DNA from: Algoriphagus sp. | GTDB taxonomy: Bacteria > Bacteroidota > Bacteroidia > Cytophagales > Cyclobacteriaceae | Length of the DNA stretch: 64,000 nucleotides | Assembly (NCBI RefSeq): GCF_024305035.1 | Contig: NZ_JAMWZB010000007.1 | Coordinates: forward strand, 51,905-115,904 | Direction: 5' to 3' | In this document: positions 28,601 to 37,059 of the stretch, piece after piece | Numbering within the stretch: the first letter of the stretch is position 1 | Layout: each line of letters starts with the position of its first letter | The notes under the pieces: model-generated | What the model saw: only the letters and a program-made list of their open reading frames with translations | Databases searched by the model: none | What the model was told of the DNA's origin: nothing | Made by a program: the position numbers and the translations under genes

Positions 28601-31600
28601 TCTGTGGAATGGGGAAGCAACGGCAAGGGTACTTTTCCTCAATACAGAACCCCACGGGAAGGTGTATTTCTCCGGTATTTTGAAGCAGGTCAAAGAGGAG
28701 AAACTCTCTTGGTCAATGAAATCCGTGAGGAAGCCTGTCCTGCGCATTATGAATACCTCTGCAGCCTGCCGGGGGTGGGAGAACAGTTGCTTCAGATGAA
28801 GGCAGCCGGAATCCCATTTCCAACTTCGCAGATTGATCATGTGGCATTTTTCAAATATGGGTATGTCCTCTTTATCACCTATGAACCTGCCCCTGAATCC
28901 CATGATATTTTCAAACGCTTCGCCAAAGTTTTTGAACAATCTTACACCCGATTCCTCGATCTTCAAAAAGCAGAAGCCCAGGCACGAGAGGCGCAGATAG
29001 AAACGGGTTTGGAGAGGGTTCGCTCCAAAAGTTTGGCGATGCATAAAACTGCCGAATTACAACGTGTAATCCATACTGTTCATCAGGAGTTAATTAATCT
29101 GAACATATCCATTTCCGGCGGATCTTTTATCGTTATCAACAGTGAAATTGACCATGAAATCCAATGCTGGGGTTCAGGGGGCACGGCAGACACTTTTGAT
29201 AGGGTCCAAATTCCTCACTTTGAAAAGCCATTCTATACCCACATCTTAACCAGATTAAAAGGTGATCCGGGATTTTTTACCGAGGAATACACGCAAGAGG
29301 AAAAAATAGAATTTTTCACGTTTTTATTTCAGCACGAGCCTTGGTCAAAATTGAGTGCCAAAGAGAAAAAACACACATTATCTGCATCTGGTGGATATAC
29401 CCGCTCTTGTGCAGTAGCTAAGCATACGAGCATTTTTATTATCAACCACTTTGGAGAAAAATTTTCTGAAGCAGAAAATGTTATTCTCAGAAGGTTTGGA
29501 AAAGTCTTTGAGCAATCCTACACCCGCTTCCTTGATCTCCAAAAAGCAGAAGCGCAGGCAAGGGAAGCACAGGTCAATCTTGCCGTGGAACGCGTAAGGG
29601 CGCGGGCACTTGCGATGTTTAAATCGGAAGAAATTCTGGAGGTAGTGAACAAGCTGAGAGAGGAGATTATGGGCCTCGACATTCCCCATGTGACCGCAGC
29701 CACCATCCATCTCCAAGAGCCGGATGGGAAGTATAGGGCTTGGGATTTGACATCCATCGGTGAGGAGGAAAACGAACTGGAGATTTCCTTGGATATTCGC
29801 TGGCGTAGGGAGGATACTCACCCCGACTTTTTTATGAGAGAGGTTTGGGATCGAACAGAAGACTATTTTGTGGTCATTCAGGGAAATGATCGTTTTAAGC
29901 ATACGGTCAGCTGGTTGCGTCAATATGGTTATTCTAAACAGGCAGATGATTTCCTGGCATTCCTTGCATCAAGCAGTCTAGAAAAAGGCTATCACCCGAC
30001 AGTTCCGCTTCAAAAGGGAAGGATGACGATCGATGTGCTGGAACCACCGGTTGCTGAGGTCGAATCCATACTGAAAAAAATGGCGGGAGCATTTGATCTG
30101 GCTTATAAGCGTTTCGAAGATCTCCAAAAAGCCGAAGAACAGGCACGAGAGGCACAGATCGAAGCTGCTCTGGAACGGGTACGATCTCGAACCATGGCAA
30201 TGCAATCCAGCGACGAATTGTCCGAAGCAGCAACAGAGATGTTCAGGCAAATCAAGGGGCTTGGACTTAAGCCTTGGAGCTGTGGTTTTAATATTTTCAA
30301 TGAAGATAAAACAGTCATTTCACAATGGGTAAGTTCTGCAGATGGAAGGCCCATCGAACCATTTGACACGCCTACATCTAAGGACGTATTTAAACAGATT
30401 GTCGAGCACTCCGAGCAGGATGAGCTACTATACATCCAGAAGATGGAGGGTAAGAAATTGGAGAATACGTATAAATACATGGCCTCCCTTCCTACGCTTG
30501 ACAACATATTTGCTGAGTTGGATGCAGCGGGGATAGCGCTTCCCAAGAGCCAGGTAGATCACGTAGCTTATTTCAAGCATGGCTATTTGATGTTTATCAC
30601 CTATGAGGAAACACCGGAGTTTCATTCCATTTTTAAGCGTTTTGCCAAGGTCTTTGAACAAACCTATACCCGATTCCTCGACCTTAAAAAAGCGGAGGCC
30701 CAAGCAAGGGAAGCAAAAATTGAAACTGCGCTGGAAAAAGTTCGCTCACGTTCCATGGGCATGCAGTCAAGTGAGGAACTGCCCGAAGTGGCCAACTTGA
30801 TGTTTCTGGAAATTCAGGCATTGGGCATCCATGCTTGGAGTTGTGGCTACTGCATCTTAGAGGAAGATCGCAGATCCAGCACCTGCATCATGAGCAGCGA
30901 GGGAACCATTCAAAAACCTTTCCTCTTGCCTCACTTTGGAGAACCATCATTTGAAGAGTGGGATGATTTCGTTCAAAGTGATGAATCGTTTTTTGTCCAA
31001 GAACTGAAAGACAAGGGGATCAAAAGCCACTATGATTTCATGACCTCATTGCCTCAACTGAAAGCCACTTTTCAGGATTTCAAAGACGCAGGATTATCCC
31101 TGCCCACCTACCAGATCAATCATCTTTGCAAATTTACACACGGCTTTCTGCTCTTTATTACTTATGAGTCGGTTCTGGAGGCTCACCAAATATTCAAACG
31201 GTTCACGAACGTCTTCGACCAGACCTACACCCGTTTTCTTGATCTCCAAAAAGCGGAAGCACAAGCTCAAGAAGCTCGTATTGAAGCGGCCTTAGAACGT
31301 GTGAGATCCCGCACCATGGGCATGCAAAAAGCCGAAGAATTGGGCGAGGTTGCTACGGTTTTATTCAGCGAATTAAATTCCCTGGTCGATAATCTATGGA
31401 CCTGCGGATTTGTCCTATGCAAGCAAAACAGGCAAGAGGACGAATGGTGGCTCAGTCTGAACAACGGCTTGATTCAACCCTTTTCCCTACCTAATGTAGG
31501 CGATTATGCACACGAAAGTCTCTATCAGGGATGGCAACTAGGCGAGGCATATCGGACTGTAACCTTGGAAAATGAAAAGCTAAGTGAACATTACGATTGG

Positions 31601-33805
31601 TTGATGGGTATTCCCATTGCCAAAAAGATTTTTGAAGAGATGGAATCATCCGGAATTCCAAGGCCAAACTGGCAACGCTTACATGCTGCCTACTTCAAGA
31701 CTGGTTACCTGGTCATAATCACCGAAGTCCCCTGTGAAGAAGAAGATATTTTCAAACGCTTCGCTCAGGTTTTTGATCTCACTTATACCCGCTTCTTGGA
31801 TCTCCAAAAAGCAGAAAAACAAGCACGGGAAGCGCAAATAGAGGCAGCTTTGGAAAGAATAAGATCCCGTGCAGTAGCCATGCAGTCATCCGATGAATTA
31901 AAAGAGGTGGCTATGGAAATCCGAACCCAAATGGGGCTTCTCGGCCAAAGGGATCTGGAAGTCTGTGCCATTCACTTGTATGAGGAACATGATCATGATT
32001 TCGAGTCTTGGGGTGCTTTGCAAATTGAAGGTCGGGAACATCTTGTCCTTTCCCAATCCCTGTTCCCTAAATCCGGCAAATTGATCATCGATGAAATGAT
32101 GGATCGTTATGGTTCAGATCAGGATGAATATGTACTACTCAATGCAGGCAAAAAGGCAGAGGAATGGTTCGATTTACTCAAGCAAAACGCACCTGAAACT
32201 TATTCCTATATCCTAAAATCCATAGGTAATCTTCCTGTAGCCGAAATGAGAGCCTATTGGGCAATAGCTGACTTTTCAGGGGGTTCTTTGGTAATGGTAT
32301 CTTACTCCTTTCCCGATGCGGACTCCAGAAGTCTATTGCGTCGAACAGCCAATGTCTTCGGACTGGCATATAAACGTTTCAAAGATTTGCGTGTGGCAGA
32401 AATCAGCGCCAAAGCCGCCATGCGACAGGCCTCACTTGACCGGGTAAGAGCAGATATCTCTTCCATGCGGCATACCAATGACCTTGACCGGATCACACCG
32501 CTGATTTTTAAAGAGCTGACCGTATTGGGTGTTCCATTTATCCGCTGTGGGATTTTTATCATTAATGAAAAACAAAAGCTGGTTGAAGCTTACCTTTCCT
32601 CTCCAGAAGGGAAGTCCTTAGGCGTTTTACGACTTCCCTACAAGGCCAGCGAACTCACTTATCAGACAGTGATGGCATGGCGAAAGGGAGAGATTCTCAG
32701 GCAGCATTGGAACCAAGAAGACTTTATCCAATGGATCAAGCAATTGATGGAGCAGGATCAGATCCAAGATAGTAACACCTATCAGGGCACTGCTGCCCCT
32801 CCAGAATCGCTCGATCTACATTTTGTCCCTTTTGCACAGGGGATGCTTTATGTGGGGGCAGTAAATCCGCTGAAGGAAAATGAACTTGAATTGGTTCAGG
32901 CACTAGCCAAGGCTTTTTCCATAGCCTATGCCCGCTATGAGGATTTTGTCAAGCTGGAGCGAGCCAAAGCAGAAGTAGAATCTGCCATGAGCGAACTCAA
33001 AGCAACTCAATCCCAACTCGTCCAGCAAGAGAAACTCGCCTCCCTCGGTCAACTTACCGCAGGAATCGCTCATGAGATCAAAAACCCCCTGAATTTTGTG
33101 AATAATTTTTCAGAGCTGAGCAGTGAATTGATCGATGAAGCCTTTGCTGAACTTGAAAAGTTGGAGAGTTCCGAAGAAAAAGAAGAAATCATCGCCATTC
33201 TCCAAGATGTAAAAGGAAATCTCAGCAAAGTTCATGAGCATGGCACTCGTGCCAATGGCATCGTCACCTCTATGCTTCAGCATTCCCGTGGCGGATCCGG
33301 AAAAATGGAAACTACGGATCTCAATGCCCTGACCAAAGAATATGTCAATTTGAGTTTCCACGGAATGCGAGCCGGCAAAAATCCAATTGAGGTGGATATT
33401 ATCCTTGAATTGGACCCTAACATCAAGGAAGTGTCTCTGATCAAAGAGGACTTCTCTCGGGTCATCATCAATTTATGCAACAATGCGTTTGATGCAATGA
33501 GACAGAAATCCCTCCAAGGGTTTGAATCCCTTGGAGGGTTGAAACCTTTTCAACCCAAACTCACTGTCCGGACCAAATCTCAAAAAAATCAAGTCTTTAT
33601 TGAAGTAGTCGACAACGGCCCCGGCATCCCCGACGAAATCAAAGATAAAATTCTCCAGCCCTTTTTCACTACCAAAAAAGGGACAGAAGGAACAGGGCTT
33701 GGGCTCAGCATCACCAATGATATTGTGAAAGCGCATGGGGGTCAATTGGAAATTAAGAGTTCTCCTGGTGAGGGCTCCACATTTATCATTCTACTGCCAA
33801 TATAA
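25691..33805 (+). CDS. Giant soluble histidine kinase with twelve tandem GAF-like modules
   Basis: 2704 residues in one open frame from ATG 25691. Residues 1-125 are an NTF2/SnoaL-like domain (ARKLYDRYWKSYQNGDLETF), then a coiled coil. Twelve modules of about 178-197 residues follow, each opening with a helix of the form IEAALERVRARTMAMQSSEEL. They begin near residues 173, 360, 538, 730, 918, 1103, 1295, 1490, 1677, 1864, 2050 and 2247. Modules 2 to 10 end in FEQTYTRFLDLQKAEAQAREA or the related FDLAYKRFEDL form. The kinase core follows: His2461 in GIAHEIKNPLNFV, N box near 2597, DNGPGIPDE near 2641, GTGLGLSI near 2667. No signal peptide, membrane span or receiver. Modules have diverged in their ligand-pocket regions while linkers stay nearly constant. 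Calling them GAF-like rests on length, helix-strand pattern and linkage to a kinase; another alpha/beta sensor fold is possible. Five bases to each neighbour kinase gene indicate an operon. Confidence 0.9.
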   Translation: MTLSSTKAKEARKLYDRYWKSYQNGDLETFASTLDDTFEMIGTSESEVCHSKTDGIEFLKAQLDEIVGKVEMRNRQIEVVPVDQLMLINEQCDIYVWSESVWTFYSKIRISTFLRETEAGWKVTQQHGSLPDMRVQEGETLALEKISKENLELRDAVKRRTAELENKNRELEIEAALERVRAQTMAMHSSEDVGKCVVKMFSELTALGVDEGTRFGIGILNHYNENNQLWTARKTGEEVNMHIGNIDMAWHPMLKQARQAWLEQVPFHKYVLEGEDLLNYYRMLNQAPDYKIQIPIEKLPEREIQHCFIFEHGFFYAFSPREFQPELIHITKRFSALFEQTYRRYLDLVRAEAQAREAEIELALERVRARTMAMHHSEELSDAGNLLFQQLKLLGIQLETSWLWFIDPDTDLVEIWTTHENKLAKPIRIDPEKLLTVQKEVEAWKNKVPTLKLKIQESEAVKAIKEFFGIEISHPEDAEHFHLLQSRHKYGFLGLGTWNEATEIEIKLYSRFAKVFEQTYTRFLDLQKAEAQAKEAQIELSLERIRSQVTAMQESSDLLDIVVTMRTEFVKLGHEAQYFWHMRWLPERYDKAMTSGDGTKIGMVMRLPRHIHGDIPLVADWEKSKKPTLVLAMEVETAVDYIHKMITLGDFEQVDPQALTLDDIRHISGLTFVMARTTHGEIGYSLPGVVIAPPKNAVDTLIRFAGVFDLAYKRFEDLKSAERQHHEAQIELALERVRARTMAMQKSQELAEASSLLFQQMEALGVSTYSSGFTIWDEDQDELISWMCNADGSMNPPFRMPIEEDKWHKEQYDSWKKGDDFIVKNLNGEEMQSYFRYLRSFPLLDEAFEKSIAAGHPMPEKQVHHVANFSHGNLLFISLEPYPKAHELFKRFAKVFEQTYTRFLDLQKAEKQAREAEIQLALERVRARSLAMHRSEELADISMELVKQVQTLGMESWFCAFNIYDDDPRGSVEWGSNGKGTFPQYRTPREGVFLRYFEAGQRGETLLVNEIREEACPAHYEYLCSLPGVGEQLLQMKAAGIPFPTSQIDHVAFFKYGYVLFITYEPAPESHDIFKRFAKVFEQSYTRFLDLQKAEAQAREAQIETGLERVRSKSLAMHKTAELQRVIHTVHQELINLNISISGGSFIVINSEIDHEIQCWGSGGTADTFDRVQIPHFEKPFYTHILTRLKGDPGFFTEEYTQEEKIEFFTFLFQHEPWSKLSAKEKKHTLSASGGYTRSCAVAKHTSIFIINHFGEKFSEAENVILRRFGKVFEQSYTRFLDLQKAEAQAREAQVNLAVERVRARALAMFKSEEILEVVNKLREEIMGLDIPHVTAATIHLQEPDGKYRAWDLTSIGEEENELEISLDIRWRREDTHPDFFMREVWDRTEDYFVVIQGNDRFKHTVSWLRQYGYSKQADDFLAFLASSSLEKGYHPTVPLQKGRMTIDVLEPPVAEVESILKKMAGAFDLAYKRFEDLQKAEEQAREAQIEAALERVRSRTMAMQSSDELSEAATEMFRQIKGLGLKPWSCGFNIFNEDKTVISQWVSSADGRPIEPFDTPTSKDVFKQIVEHSEQDELLYIQKMEGKKLENTYKYMASLPTLDNIFAELDAAGIALPKSQVDHVAYFKHGYLMFITYEETPEFHSIFKRFAKVFEQTYTRFLDLKKAEAQAREAKIETALEKVRSRSMGMQSSEELPEVANLMFLEIQALGIHAWSCGYCILEEDRRSSTCIMSSEGTIQKPFLLPHFGEPSFEEWDDFVQSDESFFVQELKDKGIKSHYDFMTSLPQLKATFQDFKDAGLSLPTYQINHLCKFTHGFLLFITYESVLEAHQIFKRFTNVFDQTYTRFLDLQKAEAQAQEARIEAALERVRSRTMGMQKAEELGEVATVLFSELNSLVDNLWTCGFVLCKQNRQEDEWWLSLNNGLIQPFSLPNVGDYAHESLYQGWQLGEAYRTVTLENEKLSEHYDWLMGIPIAKKIFEEMESSGIPRPNWQRLHAAYFKTGYLVIITEVPCEEEDIFKRFAQVFDLTYTRFLDLQKAEKQAREAQIEAALERIRSRAVAMQSSDELKEVAMEIRTQMGLLGQRDLEVCAIHLYEEHDHDFESWGALQIEGREHLVLSQSLFPKSGKLIIDEMMDRYGSDQDEYVLLNAGKKAEEWFDLLKQNAPETYSYILKSIGNLPVAEMRAYWAIADFSGGSLVMVSYSFPDADSRSLLRRTANVFGLAYKRFKDLRVAEISAKAAMRQASLDRVRADISSMRHTNDLDRITPLIFKELTVLGVPFIRCGIFIINEKQKLVEAYLSSPEGKSLGVLRLPYKASELTYQTVMAWRKGEILRQHWNQEDFIQWIKQLMEQDQIQDSNTYQGTAAPPESLDLHFVPFAQGMLYVGAVNPLKENELELVQALAKAFSIAYARYEDFVKLERAKAEVESAMSELKATQSQLVQQEKLASLGQLTAGIAHEIKNPLNFVNNFSELSSELIDEAFAELEKLESSEEKEEIIAILQDVKGNLSKVHEHGTRANGIVTSMLQHSRGGSGKMETTDLNALTKEYVNLSFHGMRAGKNPIEVDIILELDPNIKEVSLIKEDFSRVIINLCNNAFDAMRQKSLQGFESLGGLKPFQPKLTVRTKSQKNQVFIEVVDNGPGIPDEIKDKILQPFFTTKKGTEGTGLGLSITNDIVKAHGGQLEIKSSPGEGSTFIILLPI
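33510..33556. repeat. Double palindrome inserted in frame in the giant kinase ATPase domain
   Basis: CCCTCCAAGGG (33510-33520), loop TTTGAAT, CCCTTGGAGGG (33528-33538): a perfect 11-base inverted repeat. It is overlapped by a second palindrome GGGTTGAAA (33536-33544)/TTTCAACCC (33548-33556). It encodes SLQGFESLGGLKPFQP between DAMRQK and KLTVRT; the kinase at 37811 has only a short link there (DAMRETESNRKPKLTLRT). Confidence 0.75.
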
Positions 33806-33810
33806 GGTCT

Positions 33811-35877
33811 ATGAAAATTTTAAAAATCAATATTATTCTTTTTTTGATCTTGACTAACTCTTTGATGGTCTTGGGGCAAAAAAATCCATACTGGCAGGAA
33901 CCTAAAGTAGACCAAGCTGACAGCTTAAAAAACTGGCTTGAATCTACAGAGAATGATTCACTGAAGATGTATATCAACCGGCAGCTTGGTCTATACTATC
34001 AGGAGAGAAACCGGTTTACCGCACTCGAATATTTTAAAGCACAATTACAACTCGCCAAAACACTAAACCAAAAAATATGGGAAGCTGAAGCTTTAAGCAG
34101 GCTAGGCTATGTTTCAAGTTCGATCCAAAATTACCCTGGAGCTTTAAATTACCTATTGGCTGCCCGCAAACTGGCGTCAGATCCAGAGGCCAGTAGGAAT
34201 CTTTGGAATATCGCTCTTTTGACCGATGATGGTGATGCCAACAGTGCACGATTAACAGTTCTTTTGGAAAACATCAACCATTTTGGAATACTTAATTATT
34301 TCGTGGGCAACTATGAGCAAGCTATAGCTTACTATCAGGAAGCGACAGAATTGAATAAAATCAGACAGGATGAAGTAACAGCTTCATTGCTGCACATGAA
34401 CAGAGGAGAGTCTTTTGTAGGACTGGGGCAATATGATGTGGCAAAAATCGAATTAGAGCAGGCGCTTAAACAAGCTCAGTCCTCCGGGTATACCTTATAT
34501 ACAGGACTAATTTATTGGGATCTCGGTAAAATCTATGAAGCAGAGGGAGATCATATCGAGGCAGAAAAGTATTATAAATTGAGTGTGGCGACGAATATCG
34601 ATATAAATAGTCCGGATTTCCTTGGAATGGGATACCTAGCTTTGGCCGAATTATATAAAAAAACAAGTTCACTTGATTCCAGCTACCACTTAGCCCACAA
34701 AGCCCTGTCTACCTACCGTACAATGAATGATTCGCTAGGTATGATCAATGCCCATTCAACCCTTGCTTCACTCTTTGATACTCGTTCTCAAATTGACAGC
34801 GCCTATTTCTACATGAAAGAAGGTGCAGCTCTGAATTCGATCATGAACAAGGAGGAGAGAGTGAAAGAATTTCAAGTTTTGGGCCTAAACGAACAATTAA
34901 AATTAAATGAACTCGAGACCGAAAAAGTACTGCTTCAGAGCAGAATCCGGATATATGGGTTGACTGCGGGAATTGGAGCTTTTTTCTTGATTAGTATCCT
35001 TACATACAGAAACAATATCCGGCAAAAAAAGGATAAGGCAATAATCGAAACCTCCTACGCAAAGCTAAAATCCACTCAGTCACAGCTTATCCAACAGGAA
35101 AAGCTCGCCTCTCTGGGCCAGCTTACCGCCGGTATCGCCCATGAGATCAAGAACCCGCTGAATTTTGTAAACAATTTTTCGGAGCTCAGTGGTGAATTGA
35201 TCGATGAAGCTTTTGAAGAGCTTGAAAAATTAGAGAATTCGGAGGAAAAAGAAGAAATCATCGCAATCCTCAAAGATATTAAGGGAAACTTGACCAAAGT
35301 CCATGAGCATGGCACCCGCGCCAATGGCATCGTCACCTCCATGCTACAGCACTCCCGAGGCGGATCCGGAAAAATGGAACCTACCAATCTCAATGCATTG
35401 ATCAGTGAATATGTCAATTTATCATTTCATGGAATGCGGGCTGGAAAAAATCCAATTGAGGTGGATATTACCCTTGAATTGGACCCTGAAATCAAGGAAG
35501 TGTCTCTGATCAAAGAGGACTTTACCCGGGTGATTATCAACCTAGCCAATAATGCTTTTGACGCCATGCGAAAAAAATCCCTCCAAGGGTTTGAATCCCT
35601 TAAAGGCTTGGAAGAATACCATCCTAAACTATCAGTTCGCACCAAAATCGAAAAGGACAGCATCCTGATCGAAATCGAAGACAACGGCCCCGGCATCCCC
35701 GACGAAATCAAAGACAAAATTCTTCAGCCCTTTTTCACTACCAAAAAAGGGACAGAAGGAACAGGGCTTGGGCTCAGCATCACTCATGATATTGTGAAGG
35801 CACACGGGGGAAGCTTAGCACTGAAGACATCCCTAGGAGAAGGAACTGTTTTCACGGTTCGATTAGCCCAAAAGTAA
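33811..35877 (+). CDS. TPR-containing membrane histidine kinase
   Basis: 688 residues. Signal peptide (MKILKINIILFLILTNSLMVLG), periplasmic tetratricopeptide repeats (about 45-350; YQERNRFTALEYFKAQLQLAK, YEQAIAYYQEATELNK, GDHIEAEKYYKLSVATN), one membrane span (about 382-402, IYGLTAGIGAFFLISILTY), coiled coil, HisKA with His444, HATPase_c with DNGPGIPDE and GTGLGLSITHD. No receiver domain. It is the last gene of the 22398-35877 operon (five-base gap). Its core is nearly identical at DNA level to that of the giant kinase over long stretches, including a decayed copy of the same palindromic insertion (35579-35607). Confidence 0.93.
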   Translation: MKILKINIILFLILTNSLMVLGQKNPYWQEPKVDQADSLKNWLESTENDSLKMYINRQLGLYYQERNRFTALEYFKAQLQLAKTLNQKIWEAEALSRLGYVSSSIQNYPGALNYLLAARKLASDPEASRNLWNIALLTDDGDANSARLTVLLENINHFGILNYFVGNYEQAIAYYQEATELNKIRQDEVTASLLHMNRGESFVGLGQYDVAKIELEQALKQAQSSGYTLYTGLIYWDLGKIYEAEGDHIEAEKYYKLSVATNIDINSPDFLGMGYLALAELYKKTSSLDSSYHLAHKALSTYRTMNDSLGMINAHSTLASLFDTRSQIDSAYFYMKEGAALNSIMNKEERVKEFQVLGLNEQLKLNELETEKVLLQSRIRIYGLTAGIGAFFLISILTYRNNIRQKKDKAIIETSYAKLKSTQSQLIQQEKLASLGQLTAGIAHEIKNPLNFVNNFSELSGELIDEAFEELEKLENSEEKEEIIAILKDIKGNLTKVHEHGTRANGIVTSMLQHSRGGSGKMEPTNLNALISEYVNLSFHGMRAGKNPIEVDITLELDPEIKEVSLIKEDFTRVIINLANNAFDAMRKKSLQGFESLKGLEEYHPKLSVRTKIEKDSILIEIEDNGPGIPDEIKDKILQPFFTTKKGTEGTGLGLSITHDIVKAHGGSLALKTSLGEGTVFTVRLAQK
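35579..35607. repeat. Decayed copy of the palindromic insertion
   Basis: CCCTCCAAGGG (35579-35589), loop TTTGAAT, then CCCTTAAAGGC (35597-35607), the right arm with three changes against the copy at 33528. It encodes KSLQGFESLKGLEE at the same place after DAMRK. The second palindrome of the 33536-33556 copy is absent. Confidence 0.7.
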
Positions 35878-36038
35878 ATTGAGCAATATGAAATTAATAC
35901 AATTCCTCCTTAAAAATATTAAATACAAATTTTGTACTGTAAAAAGTGTTTTTATGTATATTTATAGCAATATGGGAGATTGGATTGGATCATTTGCTTT
36001 TGACCAAACACTTCGAATTGATCCAAACCAAACAAGTA

Positions 36039-37059
36039 ACCTGAGTTCGATTTTAAAAAACGGCTAATTGGTTTGTTTCGAGGGGTTGATACTTGATTGC
36101 TGGCTTTTTTGGGAAGAAGGAATAGGCGATTAAACCAGCAATAAGGTTGGTTATAAAGTTTTCAAAAGATCTGTGCCGGGAGTGTTCGATCTGGCAAATG
36201 TTCTTCAGTTCGTCGTTGACTGTTTCAATAACAGATCTTTTTCTGAGCAGGATTTTATCCTTGAGCTCCATCAGCACATTCTTCATATTGTTTCGGATGC
36301 TGGTAATCAGATGAAGTCCATCCAAGAACAGCACCTGTGTCAATTGACTTGAAATGTAGCCTTTGTCGGCATAGATTTTCCCCTTCAAGGCTTTGATGAA
36401 TGACTTGTTTTTCAATGGCTCCCGGTCATCGGTATTGCCCGGTGTGATGACGAAGTTCAGCAGTTCCCCTTTGTCATTTATGACTATATGTAGTTTAAAA
36501 CCAAAGAAGTAGCCCATCGTTGATTTGCCTACTTGAGCCAGGCCCTCGAATACTTTGTTTCTCTTGATCCGTTTGTTCTTGCATACTCTTATCGGGGTGG
36601 AATCAATGAAGGATATCCCTGTCCCTTCACCCAGACAACAGGTCTTCATAAAGAGGGACATCGGTAAGGTAGCTGCTTGCATCAACTCCACGAACCTGTT
36701 GTAAGAAACTGTTTTTGGAAACAAATCGGACTGATGCTTTTGAACGTAATACAGATAGAAGTGCTTCATATTTTTGAACCCTCCGGAGTGGAACAGGATC
36801 ATGATTGTAATCACTTCGCTACAGCTCATTCTGGGCTTTCTCTTAGGACTTTGCCCAAGGATATGTTTTTTGACGGTCTGCTCGAATTCTAGGCAAAATT
36901 CGTCAACTAGATAGAAAATTTCAGTAATTTTAGTGTTAGATAGAACCATGTGATCTGATTTATATGTTTGAATTTCAGATACTTAAATATAATAAAGCAC
37001 ACTGGTTCTATCTCTACTTTAACCCTAATAATTCCACATTTTATTAATCGAACTCAGGT
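36039..37059 (-). mobile_element. Complete IS982-family insertion sequence
   Basis: A 1021-base element. The terminal inverted repeat ACCTGAGTTCGATT starts at 36039 and its exact complement AATCGAACTCAGGT ends at 37059. The 5-base sequence AAGTA occurs on both outer flanks (36034-36038 and 37060-37064), a target-site duplication. One transposase gene fills the interior. Intact ends and duplication point to a recent insertion. It lies between the kinase operon and the next secreted-protein gene and breaks no visible coding region. Confidence 0.92.
36053..36949 (-). CDS. IS982-family transposase
   Basis: 298 residues, the usual length. N-terminal helical part (MSCSEVITIMILFHSGGFKNMKHFY), then the DDE core: FIDSTPIRVCKNKRI (first Asp), IYADKGYIS (second Asp) and KRSVIETVNDELKNICQIEHSRHRS (Glu). 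No frameshift or stop, so probably active. The start at 36949 lies about 110 bases inside the right terminal repeat. Confidence 0.94.
   Translation of the reverse strand: MVLSNTKITEIFYLVDEFCLEFEQTVKKHILGQSPKRKPRMSCSEVITIMILFHSGGFKNMKHFYLYYVQKHQSDLFPKTVSYNRFVELMQAATLPMSLFMKTCCLGEGTGISFIDSTPIRVCKNKRIKRNKVFEGLAQVGKSTMGYFFGFKLHIVINDKGELLNFVITPGNTDDREPLKNKSFIKALKGKIYADKGYISSQLTQVLFLDGLHLITSIRNNMKNVLMELKDKILLRKRSVIETVNDELKNICQIEHSRHRSFENFITNLIAGLIAYSFFPKKPAIKYQPLETNQLAVF

Noticed and set aside
26200..32430. Repeated DNA of the giant kinase gene as a CRISPR or satellite array
   Set aside because: The period is about 560 bases, frame-preserving and coding; spacers are diverged protein modules.
35879..36067. 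62-residue open frame after the TPR kinase
   Set aside because: It starts with TTG, runs into the IS982 terminal repeat and has no recognisable content; removing the IS does not give a longer frame.
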